Assembly (NCBI RefSeq): GCF_024436395.1
Contig: NZ_JAFMZO010000002.1
Location: 186,001-250,000 of the forward strand
DNA: 64,000 nt
Reading direction: 5' to 3'
Source: Paradesertivirga mongoliensis
GTDB lineage: Bacteria; Bacteroidota; Bacteroidia; Sphingobacteriales; Sphingobacteriaceae
Position numbers and translations under genes: made by a program
Notes under the pieces: model-generated
Told to the model about the DNA's origin: nothing
Databases searched by the model: none
Seen by the model: the letters and a program-made list of their open reading frames with translations, nothing else
In this document: positions 52,143 through 63,056 of the stretch, piece by piece
Layout of the letters: every line of letters starts with the position of its first letter
How positions within the stretch are numbered: position 1 is the first letter of the stretch

Positions 52143-55100
52143 TTAACACAGCCACACGCGCATCAAAGATAACAATTGCGGAGTTTTTACTGGTTTTGTT
52201 ATGTAATCAGACGCACCCGAGGCAATACATTTCTGGCGGTCGCCGATCATAGCTTTTGCAGTAACGGCTATTATTGGCAATTGTTTATGCCGGTTTTCCT
52301 TTCTTATCCATTGGATAGTTTCGTATCCATCCATTTCAGGCATCATAATATCCATCAATACGATATCGATATCTTTCTGAGCATTCAAAATCTCTAACGC
52401 TTCCCGCCCGCTCTCTGCCGTAATCACTTCTAATTTAGAACGTTCGAAGGCAGCGGTTAAAGCAAACAAATTTCTCACGTCGTCATCCACAACCAACACC
52501 TTTTTCCCGTCAAGGATATCTCCGGTGTATTTCGAATTCTGGATCATTTTTACCTTATCTGCAGGCAACATTTTCGTTTCCACGTGAAGTGTTTGCATTA
52601 CCTCATCCAATAAATCAATATAAGAATCAGGATTCTTATTAATTGATTTATAGTTTAAACGTTTAAGATTGATCAGCTCTTCCTGCGTAAAGTCTTTCGC
52701 CGAATGAATGATAATAGCCGTTTGAGTATGTTTATGCAAATTCAAATAATTTGGCAGCAGTTTGGCGTCAGACAATGTATAGTCGATAATGATACAGTCA
52801 AAAGCCTCCGACTTAAGCAAAGCAACGCCCTTCTTAGCCGACGGAACAGCGGTTATAGCCACAGAATCGTTGTTAAGCAAGTCTGAAAGATGCTTTAGCT
52901 CCTCCTTATCTTCTTCAATAAGCAAGATCTTTTTAACCTTCGCCTCATCAAAAGAGATGATGCTGGATATCAACTCGTCTAAGGATTTATTTGAAAGCGG
53001 CTTCAAGTGGAAGCTTTTCGCTCCACTCTTTATGGCGAGCGCTCGGTTGTCTTCACCCGAAACCAGATGGATAGGAATATGACGAAGATTCAGGTCATTT
53101 TTCAACAACCTTAAGATTTTCCAGCCATTGGATTCAGGCATATTAACATCAAGCGTAATAGCTATTGGATGATAGTTTGTGATACAATCAAATATCTCCA
53201 GATAATTTGTTGCCACGATGGCCTTCAACCCGAAATCATGAACTTTATCGATCATAATTTTTGTAAAGCGGATGTCGTCTTCGATCACCAGAATCACCCG
53301 GTCTTCCGACTGGATCGTATGTCTGTCATCATCAATCATTGGCTCAGTGATCTCGGCCGTCATTGTCGCCTTAGTGGCCGCAGCCAGATAAGGTTGTTTG
53401 ATGTTATCCGAAATTGATTTTGTGCCCTCCTGGTATTTCAGAGGCAGGAACAGAGTAAAGGTACTTCCCTTTCCAAGTTCACTTTCCACCGTGATAGTAC
53501 CTCCCAACAATTCTGCAAAACCTTTACTGATAGAAAGACCTAATCCTGTACCGCCGTATTTACGTGAAGTAGAGCCCTCTGCTTGCTGGAATGCTTCAAA
53601 GATAATACCTTGTGTTTTCTTAGAAATACCGATCCCAGAGTCTTCAATAGAGAATGCTATAACCTCATTAATTCCAGTCAACGGATTTCTTTGACCAGCT
53701 TTCGGACGTTGCATCTTTAATCTGATACTTCCTTTCTCGGTAAATTTAAACGCGTTCGACAACAAGTTTTTAAGGATCTGGTTCAGACGCTGAATATCTG
53801 TTTCGAGGATTTCTGGAAGGGATTCATCTACGTCAATTTCGAAGTTAAGATTTTTAGTTTCGGAGATCGGTTTAAAGGTTGATTCTACGAAAGAAGCAAT
53901 CTCTTTAAAGCTAACCGGCATAATATCCGCCGAAATAACCCCCGACTCAATTTTAGAAAGATCGAGGATATCATTGATCAGCTGAATCAAGTCATCTCCG
54001 CAGGAGTGAATAGTTTTAGCGTATCTGATCTGCTTCTCTGTCAAGTTACCTTCATGATTCTCAAACAATTGCTGTGCAAGAATCAACAAACTGTTGAGCG
54101 GAGTACGTAACTCGTGCGACATGTTTGCAAGGAACTCAGATTTGTATTTAGATGTTAAGGTAAGTTGCTCTGCTTTCTCTTCCAGCGATCTTCTTGCTTC
54201 CTCAACCTCTTTGTTAATCTGCTCCACCTCTTCTTTTTGTTTCTCAAGAAGTTGTGCCTTGTCGTGGAGCTCATCATTCGCGCGGCGTAACTCTTCCTGC
54301 TGTGCTTTCAAGTCACCAGAAAGTGATTGAGACTGAGAAAGAAGTTCCTCGGTACGAGTATTTGTTTCGATGTTATTCAATACGATACCGATAGACTCTG
54401 TTAACTGATCCAAAAAGTCTAAGTGGGTCGGGCTGAAATTATCAAATGATGCAAGCTCAATTACCGCTTTAACATTGTTCTCGAATAATACCGGAAGAAT
54501 TACCAAAGCAGAGGGGCTGGCCGTTCCGATACCCGAGCTTATTTGCAGGTAGTCTCCCGGTACATTGGTTAATAGAATACGCTCCTTGTCGGTGGCGCAC
54601 TGTCCTACTAATCCTTCACTTAATGCAAACTCGGTATTTATAGTTTTTTTACTGTTCTGAGCATAGCCTGCGAAAAGTTTCAAAGTTGGCTCATCATTAG
54701 TGCCTTCAGGCTGCTCGAGAATATAGAACGCTCCGTATTTCGCATTTACCAGTTCAGCAAGCTCTGATAGAATCTTATTTGCCACCGCATTCCTATCTCG
54801 CTGTCCCTGAAGCATCTGAGCAAACTTCGCAAGGTTGGATTTTAGCCAATCCTGCTCGTGGTTACGTAATGTTGTTCCTTTAAGGTTGGCAATCATCTGA
54901 TTGATCGTATCCTTCAAGGCCTCAAGCTCTCCTTTCGCATCCACACGAATGGTTCGCGTTAAGTCACCCTTGGTTACCGCAGATGCCACCTCGGAAATCG
55001 AACGTACCTGAACCGTTAAGTTCTGTGCCAGCTGATTCACGTTTTCCGTTAAATCTTTCCAGGTTCCTGATGCTCCCGGTACACTCGCCTGACCACCCAA

Positions 55101-57866
55101 ACGACCCTGTACACCCACCTCACGTGCCACCGTAGTTACCTGCTCGGCGAATACCGCAAGGGTGTCAATCATCTCGTTAATGGTATCAGTAAGCTGCGCC
55201 ACCTCTCCTAACGCATTAATGGAAAGTCGCTGCTTCAGGTTACCTTTCGCCACCGAAGTTGCCACTTTAGAGATACCCCGAATCTGAACCGTTAAGTTGG
55301 ATGCCATCTGGTTTACCGAGTCAGTTAAATCTTTCCATGTACCCGCAACACCTTTTACGTGTGCTTGTCCACCTAGCTTACCCTCGGTTCCTACCTCCCT
55401 CGCCACACGAGTTACCTCGGATGCAAACGAGTTCAGCTGATCCACCATCGTGTTGATCGTGTTCTTAAGCTCCAATACCTCCCCTTTCGCATCGATGATT
55501 ACTGTTTTACTTAAGTCACCCGATGCCACCGCTTTTGTTACCTCGGCAATGTTACGCACCTGTGATGTCAAGTTGGATGACATCTGATTCACCGAATCCG
55601 TTAAATCTTTCCAGGTTCCCGCAACACCCGGTACGAAGGCTTGTCCACCCAAGTTACCGTCGGTGCCTACCTCCCTCGCCACACGCGTTACCTCGGATGC
55701 GAAACCTCTCAGCTGATCCACCATCGTATTAATGGTTTCTTTAAGCTGAAGAATCTCGCCTCGTACGTCAACCGTAATTTTTTTGGACAAGTCACCATTC
55801 GCTACCGCGATGGATACATCCGCTATATTTCTTAACTGGGCCGTTAAGTTACCGGCCATTTTATTTACACTATCTGTTAAATCTTTCCAGGTACCATCCA
55901 CACCCGGTACGTTCGCCTGACCTCCGAGCTGCCCTTCCGAACCTACCTCACGTGCCACCCTTGTTACCTCCGATGCAAATCCCCGGAGCTGATCCACCAT
56001 CGTATTGATTGTGTTCTTCAACTCCAAAAGCTCACCTTTGGCATTTACCGTAATCTTTCTTGAAAGGTCACCCTTGGCTACGGCCGTTGTTACCTCTGCA
56101 ATGTTACGTACCTGTGATGTTAAGTTATCGGCCATTTTATTTACCGAGTCTGTTAAATCTTTCCAGGTACCACCTACTCCAGGTACATTCGCCTGACCAC
56201 CAAGCTGCCCTTCGGAACCTACCTCCCTCGCCACACGGGTTACCTCGGAACCGAATGAGTTCAGCTGATCCACCATCGTATTGATCGTGACCTTCAGCTC
56301 GAGCATCTCACCCTTAACATCCACCGTAATCTTCTTGGAAAGGTCACCCTTGGCCACCGCCGTTGTTACCTCGGCAATGTTACGCACCTGACCAGTTAAG
56401 TTACCCGCCATTTGGTTTACCGAGTCAGTTAAATCTTTCCAGGTACCACCTACACCCGGTACGTTCGCCTGACCTCCTAACTGACCCTCGGAACCTACCT
56501 CCCTCGCCACACGAGTTACCTCGGATGAGAACGAGTTCAGCTGATCCACCATCGTATTGATTGTATTTTTTAGCTCTAAGAGCTCACCTTTTGCATCTAC
56601 CGTAATCTTCCGGGATAAGTCACCCTTAGCTACCGCCGTCGTCACACCCGCGATGTTACGCACCTGGTCGGTAAGGTTAGAACCCATTTGGTTTACAGAG
56701 TCGGTCAGATCTTTCCAAACCCCGCCGACACCTTTTACCTTCGCTTGTCCCCCTAGTTTTCCTTCTGTACCCACCTCAAGTGCCACACGCGTTACCTCAG
56801 AGGCGAATGAGTTCAGCTGATCCACCATCGTATTAATGGTTTTCTTCAGCTCAAGCATTTCCCCTTTTACGTCCACCGTAATCTTTTTGGATAAATCCCC
56901 GTTGGCCACCGCTGTGGTTACACCCGCAATGTTACGTACCTGCGAGGTAAGGTTACCCGCCATCCGGTTTACCGAATCCGTTAAATCCTTCCATGTTCCC
57001 GCAACTCCCGGTACTTTCGCCTGGCCTCCGAGTTTACCTTCTGTACCTACCTCGAGTGCCACACGCGTTACCTCAGATGAGAAGGAGTTCAGCTGATCCA
57101 CCATGGTATTAATCGTGTTTTTCAGCTCAAGGATCTCTCCTTTCGCCTCCACGGTAATCTTCCGTGATAAGTCACCCTTCGCCACCGCCGTTGTCACCGT
57201 TGCGATATTACGTACCTGAGCTGTTAAGTTACCCGCCATCTGGTTTACAGAGTCGGTCAGTTCTTCCCACACCCCGGCCACACCTTTAATTTTTGCCTGC
57301 TCTCCCAGTTGCCCTTCAGACCCTACCTGACGTGCAACCCGTGTTACCTCTTGTGTAAAGAGACGAAGCTGCGAAACCATGCCGTTGGATTCTTTTGCGA
57401 TGCGCAAGAACTCACCTTTTAAGGGCTGGCCGTTTATTTCTAATGGAACCTCATTAGAGAGATTACCGTTGGCCACCGATTTAATCAGACCTGCTATCTC
57501 CAAAGTAGGGTATGTTAAATCGGTAATAAGGTTATTGAGTGATTTTACGCCTACGGCATACTCCCCCTTAAAATCGGGTAAATCCAACCGCTTAGAAAGG
57601 TTCCCCCTCTGACCTATGGTTTTTTCTGCAGTGCAAATTTCATTTACAAGCCGTTCGTTAATATCAATGATATCGTTAATTACTTCGCAGATTTTGCCGC
57701 CAAGACCGGCCTGAGTAACGGGGACACGGAGATTAAGCTTTCCGTTTTTTACCTGCGACAAGATTTTAAGCAATTCCTTGAGATTCAGGGCTTCATCTTC
57801 TGCCCCATTAAGGTGCGCTTTCTTTTTAGGTTTTTTAACTAAGGTTTCAAGGTAATCTTGTTCCAT
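52143..57866 (-). CDS. giant HAMP-repeat hybrid sensor kinase
   Basis: A 1907-residue cytosolic protein without membrane segments. Residues 30-206 are a divergent HAMP-like region, and 207-942 contain eight tandem 92-residue HAMP units (each with VNQMxxNLTx[29 protein letters not shown] and [10 protein letters not shown]). A half unit follows to about 995. Then come a GAF domain (about 1025-1165), a coiled coil (1166-1240), HisKA (H1251 in [12 protein letters not shown]) and HATPase ([30 protein letters not shown]). There are three receiver domains, near 1530-1645 ([11 protein letters not shown]), 1650-1760 (degenerate, [12 protein letters not shown]) and 1785-1907 ([13 protein letters not shown]). 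It resembles fungal Nik1-type group III osmosensors. No HPt domain was found nearby. Confidence 0.95.
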   Translation of the reverse strand: MEQDYLETLVKKPKKKAHLNGAEDEALNLKELLKILSQVKNGKLNLRVPVTQAGLGGKICEVINDIIDINERLVNEICTAEKTIGQRGNLSKRLDLPDFKGEYAVGVKSLNNLITDLTYPTLEIAGLIKSVANGNLSNEVPLEINGQPLKGEFLRIAKESNGMVSQLRLFTQEVTRVARQVGSEGQLGEQAKIKGVAGVWEELTDSVNQMAGNLTAQVRNIATVTTAVAKGDLSRKITVEAKGEILELKNTINTMVDQLNSFSSEVTRVALEVGTEGKLGGQAKVPGVAGTWKDLTDSVNRMAGNLTSQVRNIAGVTTAVANGDLSKKITVDVKGEMLELKKTINTMVDQLNSFASEVTRVALEVGTEGKLGGQAKVKGVGGVWKDLTDSVNQMGSNLTDQVRNIAGVTTAVAKGDLSRKITVDAKGELLELKNTINTMVDQLNSFSSEVTRVAREVGSEGQLGGQANVPGVGGTWKDLTDSVNQMAGNLTGQVRNIAEVTTAVAKGDLSKKITVDVKGEMLELKVTINTMVDQLNSFGSEVTRVAREVGSEGQLGGQANVPGVGGTWKDLTDSVNKMADNLTSQVRNIAEVTTAVAKGDLSRKITVNAKGELLELKNTINTMVDQLRGFASEVTRVAREVGSEGQLGGQANVPGVDGTWKDLTDSVNKMAGNLTAQLRNIADVSIAVANGDLSKKITVDVRGEILQLKETINTMVDQLRGFASEVTRVAREVGTDGNLGGQAFVPGVAGTWKDLTDSVNQMSSNLTSQVRNIAEVTKAVASGDLSKTVIIDAKGEVLELKNTINTMVDQLNSFASEVTRVAREVGTEGKLGGQAHVKGVAGTWKDLTDSVNQMASNLTVQIRGISKVATSVAKGNLKQRLSINALGEVAQLTDTINEMIDTLAVFAEQVTTVAREVGVQGRLGGQASVPGASGTWKDLTENVNQLAQNLTVQVRSISEVASAVTKGDLTRTIRVDAKGELEALKDTINQMIANLKGTTLRNHEQDWLKSNLAKFAQMLQGQRDRNAVANKILSELAELVNAKYGAFYILEQPEGTNDEPTLKLFAGYAQNSKKTINTEFALSEGLVGQCATDKERILLTNVPGDYLQISSGIGTASPSALVILPVLFENNVKAVIELASFDNFSPTHLDFLDQLTESIGIVLNNIETNTRTEELLSQSQSLSGDLKAQQEELRRANDELHDKAQLLEKQKEEVEQINKEVEEARRSLEEKAEQLTLTSKYKSEFLANMSHELRTPLNSLLILAQQLFENHEGNLTEKQIRYAKTIHSCGDDLIQLINDILDLSKIESGVISADIMPVSFKEIASFVESTFKPISETKNLNFEIDVDESLPEILETDIQRLNQILKNLLSNAFKFTEKGSIRLKMQRPKAGQRNPLTGINEVIAFSIEDSGIGISKKTQGIIFEAFQQAEGSTSRKYGGTGLGLSISKGFAELLGGTITVESELGKGSTFTLFLPLKYQEGTKSISDNIKQPYLAAATKATMTAEITEPMIDDDRHTIQSEDRVILVIEDDIRFTKIMIDKVHDFGLKAIVATNYLEIFDCITNYHPIAITLDVNMPESNGWKILRLLKNDLNLRHIPIHLVSGEDNRALAIKSGAKSFHLKPLSNKSLDELISSIISFDEAKVKKILLIEEDKEELKHLSDLLNNDSVAITAVPSAKKGVALLKSEAFDCIIIDYTLSDAKLLPNYLNLHKHTQTAIIIHSAKDFTQEELINLKRLNYKSINKNPDSYIDLLDEVMQTLHVETKMLPADKVKMIQNSKYTGDILDGKKVLVVDDDVRNLFALTAAFERSKLEVITAESGREALEILNAQKDIDIVLMDIMMPEMDGYETIQWIRKENRHKQLPIIAVTAKAMIGDRQKCIASGASDYITKPVKTPQLLSLMRVWLC
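55041..57248 (-). repeat. eight tandem 276-bp units encoding HAMP repeats
   Basis: The eight full units are in frame, all 92 codons long, and adjacent copies share long identical stretches of coding sequence. For example units 4 and 5 share [20 protein letters not shown] and [12 protein letters not shown]. Such tandem DNA repeats allow unit gain or loss by recombination without breaking the frame. Confidence 0.9.
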
Positions 57867-58315
57867 ACGTAAGGAGTTTTAAAACTAGAGGACAAACGTT
57901 AATGATGGGCGTAAAAAGCCCGTCAGTATATTAACATAAGATGGAGAGCGGAATTGGTTAGAAATAGATATAAGATTTTCAGGCCACCAGAATAGTGGAT
58001 TATCGTCTGTAAACAAACATACAGTGCAAGAATTTTTTTCCCTCAATTCTATAAATTTTATATAGACCCCACTTCAATCATGCAATCACAAGATAGTCCT
58101 TTTTCCGGTAAGACCAATCCAGGCATTCGCGTTTTTTTAAAATGGGTATAAATCTCATGCTTTTTACAACATGAACGTACAAATAACATTGTTCATTATT
58201 CTTTTGTTTTAATCCTGTTGAAAAAATCCTGGCACTTACAAAATGTGTCATATTTAGATTTGATTTACTTAAAACATGAAAGAGATTGCAGGGTTAAGAA
58301 TGGAAATATTAGTCT
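57867..58315. other. 449-bp intergenic region, mostly featureless
   Basis: Gap between the divergent HAMP kinase and bacilliredoxin genes. It contains a small hairpin (GGGC with GCCC near 57905-57920), long AT-rich stretches and the -7 box at 58255. An in-frame 23-codon ATG frame (58080-58151) has no support. No RNA gene or repeat was seen. Confidence 0.6.
58255..58262 (+). promoter_or_regulatory. promoter -7 box for the ytxJ gene
   Basis: TAGATTTG matches TAnnTTTG; about 50 nt of leader before the ATG at 58316. No TTG at the ideal distance. Confidence 0.5.
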
Positions 58316-58669
58316 ATGAAAACGTTCTCTCTTGAAACCTTTGAACAACTTGAAAACTTGAAATCGTCTGGCGGTTGTTCAGTTATCTTTAAGCATAATA
58401 CTTCATGCCCTATCAGCAAGAACACCCTGGCTGCTTTTGAAAAAAATGCAAGTTCGCTTCCTGAAGGGACCAACATCTATTTTCTAGACCTGTTAAGCTA
58501 TCGCGAGCTTTCTGACGCCATCGCCGACCGGTTTAAGGTAAAGCACGAGTCGCCACAAATACTGGTAATTTCGGAAGGCGAATGCCGGTTTCATCAATCA
58601 CACTACGATATCTCTGCGGAAGACGCCGCAGCGGCAATACGCTCGGGAGGCGGTCAGTTGTCAGCCTAG
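58316..58669 (+). CDS. ytxJ: monothiol bacilliredoxin YtxJ-like protein
   Basis: A 117-residue thioredoxin-fold protein with the single active-site cysteine C31 in HNTSCPISKNTLAAFEK, the hallmark of the YtxJ family (BrxC), thought to remove bacillithiol from mixed disulphides. Later motifs are IYFLDLLSYRELSDAIADRF and the cis-proline region HESPQILVI. C21 lies in the first strand and is not part of a CxxC motif. The gene is separate from its divergent kinase neighbour, and a metallophosphoesterase gene follows 40 bp later. Its presence implies bacillithiol-type redox chemistry in this organism, which is inference. Confidence 0.9.
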   Translation: MKTFSLETFEQLENLKSSGGCSVIFKHNTSCPISKNTLAAFEKNASSLPEGTNIYFLDLLSYRELSDAIADRFKVKHESPQILVISEGECRFHQSHYDISAEDAAAAIRSGGGQLSA

Positions 58670-58709
58670 ATAATCCTACAATGAGCTAGTTCGTATCAGA
58701 ATAAAAGCC

Positions 58710-59810
58710 ATGCGTCAACTCCTGCAAAGAGTTCTAAGAAAACCGGTTAGCAAACTGGCTGACAGATATGCCTCACGCCCGGATAAATCACTAGTCCACC
58801 ATTCTCTCACCCAGCTCTACAACAGCATCCTGAATAAGCCGGGAGAAAAAGGGCCACTGATCCGGTTTTCCGAAACAGACCGTTTTATTATTTTTTCCGA
58901 TCAGCATAAAGGAGCTAAAAACGGTTCGGACGACTTCTCGTTTGCAGAAAAGAACTATGTCAGGGCACTTTCTTATTACCATAATCAGAATTTTTCTCTG
59001 ATCAACCTGGGCGATAGTGAAGAACTTTGGGAAAACAATATCATTTCAGTGAAAAAACATAATACCGCTTCGTTCGGGGCAGAAAAAAATTTCTTACATA
59101 GAAATGCGTTTATTAAAATTTTTGGCAATCATGATCTCTACTGGGATAATGATCCGCTGGCACCGGTGATGCTTCAGAGTATTTTCGGAAGGACGATAAA
59201 AATCTATGAGGGCGCTGTTCTTCAAACAACCGTGCATGGCCAACCCCTAAACATTTTCTTAACCCATGGACACCAGGGCGATAAGCAAAGCGATGGAAAC
59301 TGGCTGAGCAAATGGTTCATCTCAACCATCTGGGCTCCGTTACAGATGTATTTGGAACTAAATTTAAACACACCGGCCCAAGACAATAACCTCAAAACCA
59401 CTCACAATCATTTTATGTACGAATGGGTGGCTCCGCAAAAGAATATGCTTCTCATCACGGGGCATACCCATCAACCAGTTTTTTTGTCTCTTACATTTTT
59501 AGAAAGGTTGTTTAGCCGGCTTCTCAAAGCAGAACAGTCAAATAACCTTGCAGAGATTGAGGAGATTAAAGCGCAAATTAAGCTTCGAAAGATAAAACAC
59601 GAAAGCACAACCGATTTCTCTGCTTACGAACCCACGTATTTCAATACCGGCTGCTGCTGTTTTAACGATGGCGACATTACGGGAATTGAGATTTCCGAAG
59701 GCTATATCCGTCTGATTAAATGGGAGTATAACGATAAGGAACAGTCTGAGCGGTTTGTACTGGAGGAGACAAAACTCGACAATCTCATCAAGAACTTTGT
59801 TACTTCTTAG
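58710..59810 (+). CDS. metallophosphoesterase family protein
   Basis: A 366-residue protein with the calcineurin-like blocks SDQHKGAKN (about residue 67), NLGDSEELWEN (about 97), GNHDLYWDND (about 138), a middle LTHGHQGDKQSDGNW, and TGHTHQPVFLS (about 250). The spacing and the GDSEELWEN motif recall the UDP-2,3-diacylglucosamine pyrophosphatase (LpxH) group, but the extra length and additional loops suggest another substrate. An amphipathic N-terminus (RQLLQRVLRKPVSK) may bind membrane. The C-terminus ends in a positively and negatively charged stretch. No second partner gene is adjacent. Confidence 0.87.
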   Translation: MRQLLQRVLRKPVSKLADRYASRPDKSLVHHSLTQLYNSILNKPGEKGPLIRFSETDRFIIFSDQHKGAKNGSDDFSFAEKNYVRALSYYHNQNFSLINLGDSEELWENNIISVKKHNTASFGAEKNFLHRNAFIKIFGNHDLYWDNDPLAPVMLQSIFGRTIKIYEGAVLQTTVHGQPLNIFLTHGHQGDKQSDGNWLSKWFISTIWAPLQMYLELNLNTPAQDNNLKTTHNHFMYEWVAPQKNMLLITGHTHQPVFLSLTFLERLFSRLLKAEQSNNLAEIEEIKAQIKLRKIKHESTTDFSAYEPTYFNTGCCCFNDGDITGIEISEGYIRLIKWEYNDKEQSERFVLEETKLDNLIKNFVTS

Positions 59811-59915
59811 TACAACCGTTTATATTTATACATTAATGAGCCTGCAATGCGAAAATGAGACACACAATTTAAGTATGCAGATCAGACACATAACGCTCTT
59901 CCGCTTCTACACGCA

Positions 59916-60503
59916 TCAATAGAGCTTGTATCCCAAACTAAAATTGTAAAGTCTTAGTTTGGTATCTTCAAAGCCCGGTCTGCTGATCTTACTTAAACCA
60001 TGCTCATAACGTAAGTCGAATGATATTTTTCGAATATCGAGCCCGACACCAAACTGCCAGGCTAGCGCCTGATCCTTGTAATTGAATTTGGCCGCATTAC
60101 TCAGTGCATCACTGAAGGACTGCTCCTCATTAACAATAAAGGATATTACGGGACCTGTATTGATCCGGCCGCCAATGCCTACCGCTCCTATTTTCGTTCC
60201 TATCAGGATGGGAAGGTCCACACTTGCAAAATCTATACTACCAGATTGCCCGTTGGCATCTTTAATATCAGTAGTTTTTACGGTGTAATATAACTCAGGC
60301 TGGAGATGCAGCCCCATCGCACCCATTCTTGCCCACACGCCAGCAAGATACCCGGCACGATTCTCAGAACTAAAGCTATTTTGTTCGGAAAGTTTGGAAA
60401 GGTTAACCCCTGCTTTCAACCCAAAGTCGAAGTTTGGGATAATTTGAGCCCTGGCAACTGTGCTTGCAAGGAAAACTCCAAGAATGAGAGTAAATCTTTT
60501 CAT
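59916..60503 (-). CDS. outer-membrane beta-barrel (PorT-like) protein
   Basis: A 195-residue protein with a signal peptide (RFTLILGVFLASTVARAQ) and the eight-strand barrel layout of small Bacteroidota OMP_b-brl proteins. NFDFGLKAGVNLSKLSEQN opens the barrel, GLHLQPELYYTVK is a middle strand, and it ends LRYEHGLSKISRPGFEDTK and LRLYNFSLGYKLY with the C-terminal aromatic. Proteins of this type include PorT of the type IX system, but most are simple porins of unknown role. It is transcribed away from its neighbours. Confidence 0.85.
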   Translation of the reverse strand: MKRFTLILGVFLASTVARAQIIPNFDFGLKAGVNLSKLSEQNSFSSENRAGYLAGVWARMGAMGLHLQPELYYTVKTTDIKDANGQSGSIDFASVDLPILIGTKIGAVGIGGRINTGPVISFIVNEEQSFSDALSNAAKFNYKDQALAWQFGVGLDIRKISFDLRYEHGLSKISRPGFEDTKLRLYNFSLGYKLY

Positions 60504-60670
60504 GATAACATAATTAAACCAACCATTCTATAACAATTGTAAATGGCTTTTGTCTGATTTTTTTAGCAACACACGCAAAAGAGAAACAATTACCCAGACT
60601 GGGAAATAAATTCACATTAGTAGCAACTCAAACGCTGAACGTTCGTACAAAATGCAGCAGTGAAATACTT

Positions 60671-61945
60671 ATGACTACTCTTTACAAAAGGTGCTATCTA
60701 ACTTTTCTTGTATGCCTGTGCTGTCAACTAACGGCCTGGGCGCACCAGCCAATAATTGCCAGCATAGAGCCGTCACAAAGCCCTTCTCCCTGGGGATTCC
60801 CAATCGGGGTAGATTCGAGGGCATCTGCAAAAGTAAATGACAACAACTACGCAACAGTGTATTCTTATTGGGGAGAGGCTTGGATTCAACTGAAATACAT
60901 GAACATTTTAAATGCCGGCACTACATCATTCATAAGAGTAGAAGCTCCAGGATTCACCCTCTCATCTATTATAAACGACATTGTCACCATAGAAGCCTAC
61001 AATACCGCGAATGCCACGTCTGACGGAAACCTGGTTGCTTCACCTACAATTTCTGTTGTTCAGGATCAAAACTACACCTACCTGGCTGTTACACCTTCAG
61101 TTCAATATAACTCTGTACGAATAAAGGTGTCAACTCCAAATTTTCAACTTAACCCGAATGCCCTTCGGGTATTTTATAGTTTTTATAACGGCTCTGATGG
61201 TGCAGATTGCGGCGCTGGATGGGCTGCTGATATTGGAGAAAAAAGCATGGGCGCGGCACCGGCGAGCCAGGTTCGGAATCCCGGACGCGCAATTGACAGT
61301 GATACTTCTTCTTATTCCACACTACAATTAACCGCTAACCAGCAAAACCTTCAGGTTTCACAAACGATATATTTTCCTGCTGCATCGTATATCAGCAATA
61401 TAGTACAGGTAAAAGCGTCGGTAAACAGCGTTTTCAATCCGGCTGATTATGTGATAGAGGCACAGGCTTACTTTGGTTTAACGGCAGTAGGAAGCAAGCA
61501 AAATATCACTTCTCAAGTGAATGTATCTACCGGCCCAGTTAAAATTTATATAAGTCCCGGAAGTTATATTGACCGGGTTAGAATTAGCATTAAAGCTAAT
61601 AACAATGGTGCTCAAACCGGACATGTGAACATTCACAATGTACAGCTTGTGCCAGAGCCGCCTACGCTTAATCAAAACAGCCTGACGATTTGCGGAACCT
61701 CAGCGTCGATAACCCTGCAGGTAACAAACACTGATGCCGCAATCCGATATCAATGGTATAACAATAATAATCCAATATCCGGGGCCACCTCATCTACTTA
61801 TAGCGCAAATCTGACCTCTGCTACAAATCCATATACCATTAGCGTTGCAGCTATTAAAGCTGGCTGTACATCGGAATCAAAAAGAACAAATGCAACAATT
61901 GGTGTATTTCAGAAGCCGGTATCACCTACCATTATCATCTTCTAA
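60671..61945 (+). CDS. secreted Ig-like protein, first of a tandem cluster
   Basis: A 424-residue protein with a signal peptide (CYLTFLVCLCCQLTAWA). Residues about 30-160 and 165-330 are beta-sandwich regions; the second (CGAGWAADIGEKSMG...FPAASYISNIVQVKAS...YIDRVRISIKANNNG) has a discoidin-like feel and is shared with the next gene. The last 90 residues form an Ig-like domain (SITLQVTNTDAAIRYQWYNNN). It ends abruptly with FQKPVSPTIIIF and has no type IX sorting domain. The stop is followed within 125 bp by a homologous gene. Probably a cell-surface or released protein. Confidence 0.88.
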   Translation: MTTLYKRCYLTFLVCLCCQLTAWAHQPIIASIEPSQSPSPWGFPIGVDSRASAKVNDNNYATVYSYWGEAWIQLKYMNILNAGTTSFIRVEAPGFTLSSIINDIVTIEAYNTANATSDGNLVASPTISVVQDQNYTYLAVTPSVQYNSVRIKVSTPNFQLNPNALRVFYSFYNGSDGADCGAGWAADIGEKSMGAAPASQVRNPGRAIDSDTSSYSTLQLTANQQNLQVSQTIYFPAASYISNIVQVKASVNSVFNPADYVIEAQAYFGLTAVGSKQNITSQVNVSTGPVKIYISPGSYIDRVRISIKANNNGAQTGHVNIHNVQLVPEPPTLNQNSLTICGTSASITLQVTNTDAAIRYQWYNNNNPISGATSSTYSANLTSATNPYTISVAAIKAGCTSESKRTNATIGVFQKPVSPTIIIF

Positions 61946-62067
61946 AAAAATTGAAAAACCAGCTAAATATCAAGAATATAGCCATGGTGAAAGTTGTAAC
62001 TTCTCCAACTCTCCGCCGTACAATCACGAAATATTTTAGTTTGACCTTGAAAAAGACTGGGAGTATT

Positions 62068-63042
62068 ATGGCCAAAGGAATACGCTGTTTTACTTTATTT
62101 ACCACATTTCTTTTTTTTCATTTCTACGCTGCATTCTCTCAGCAAAAAACCTATGCCCGATTAAATCTTATGGCGGGCACCTCCCTGCTACACGCAATCC
62201 ATACGGGTAAAAAACTAAAATCAGTTCAAAGCAACTTTAATAAGGTGATAGATCCTGATTGCGGATCAGGTGCAAGTGCGATTCAGGTACGTTCCGGAAC
62301 GAGTATTAACTCTGGTAGCAGGGTAATAGACGAAGGAAAAGCCGTCGACAACGACATGAGTACCTACTCCACGCATCATATTGAGGGGCATCAGATAGGA
62401 GTTGAAGTTTCACAAATCATTTCATTTACTACTACCGCTTCCGCGAGCGATATCGTGAAAATTTATCTTTCATTAAAAGCAACCTTACAGAATCATGATA
62501 TTACCGCACAGGCATATTACTGGGTTCCGGCAGATGGCACTGGCAATGGAACGCCGGTCGGACCGCTGCAACCTATTAGTAGTATAAGTGTATTACCATC
62601 ACCTCCAGCTGTGGGTACCCCTACAGAGATTGTATTTAATCCCGGAGTAATATTTAACCGGATTAAAATAGGTGTAACAGCAAACTCTAATGGAAATCAT
62701 GATGCGGATTTAAATCTTCACCATGTGCAGCTCACACCACCGCCGCCAACCACTGAAGAAGCTACCAGTGGCGGAGAAAGCGAATTTGCCGGTTGCGAAG
62801 GTATAGTCACCCTGGCAATCAGCAACACATCGAACGATGTAACTTACAAATGGTACAACTCCGCTTTAGTAGAAATCGCTAATGGAGGCTCGTCAATTTA
62901 CAATCCTGCTTTAACACCGGGCACACATGTATTTCATGTCTCTGCCACAAAACTTGGCTGTGTTGCCGAATCGCCAAAGCATAAAATAACAGTAACAGTA
63001 TTATCTAAACCCAACACTCCTGCAATTTTAATAACAAATTAA
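62068..63042 (+). CDS. secreted Ig-like protein, second of the cluster
   Basis: About 324 residues from the ATG at 62068, which places the signal sequence (CFTLFTTFLFFHFYAAFSQ) right at the N-terminus; a longer frame from 61951 (TTG) or 61984 (ATG) is open but gives an unlikely long preceding stretch. The mature region matches the previous gene: DCGSGASAIQV...DEGKAVDNDMSTYSTH...RIKIGVTANSNGNH...LNLHHVQLTPPPP, then an Ig-like domain with VTYKWYNSALVE. It ends VLSKPNTPAILITN. A tandem duplication product. No sorting domain. Confidence 0.85.
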   Translation: MAKGIRCFTLFTTFLFFHFYAAFSQQKTYARLNLMAGTSLLHAIHTGKKLKSVQSNFNKVIDPDCGSGASAIQVRSGTSINSGSRVIDEGKAVDNDMSTYSTHHIEGHQIGVEVSQIISFTTTASASDIVKIYLSLKATLQNHDITAQAYYWVPADGTGNGTPVGPLQPISSISVLPSPPAVGTPTEIVFNPGVIFNRIKIGVTANSNGNHDADLNLHHVQLTPPPPTTEEATSGGESEFAGCEGIVTLAISNTSNDVTYKWYNSALVEIANGGSSIYNPALTPGTHVFHVSATKLGCVAESPKHKITVTVLSKPNTPAILITN

Positions 63043-63056
63043 ACTAATTAAATATT

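Noticed and set aside
55041..57248. Plus-strand open frames inside the HAMP repeats
   Set aside because: They recur with the 276-bp period and are shadows of the real minus-strand gene. They have no start context or family signature.
58080..58151. 23-codon ATG frame upstream of ytxJ
   Set aside because: No ribosome site, no conserved features and random occurrence is likely. A similar 19-codon frame at 58276 overlaps the ytxJ start and is equally unsupported.
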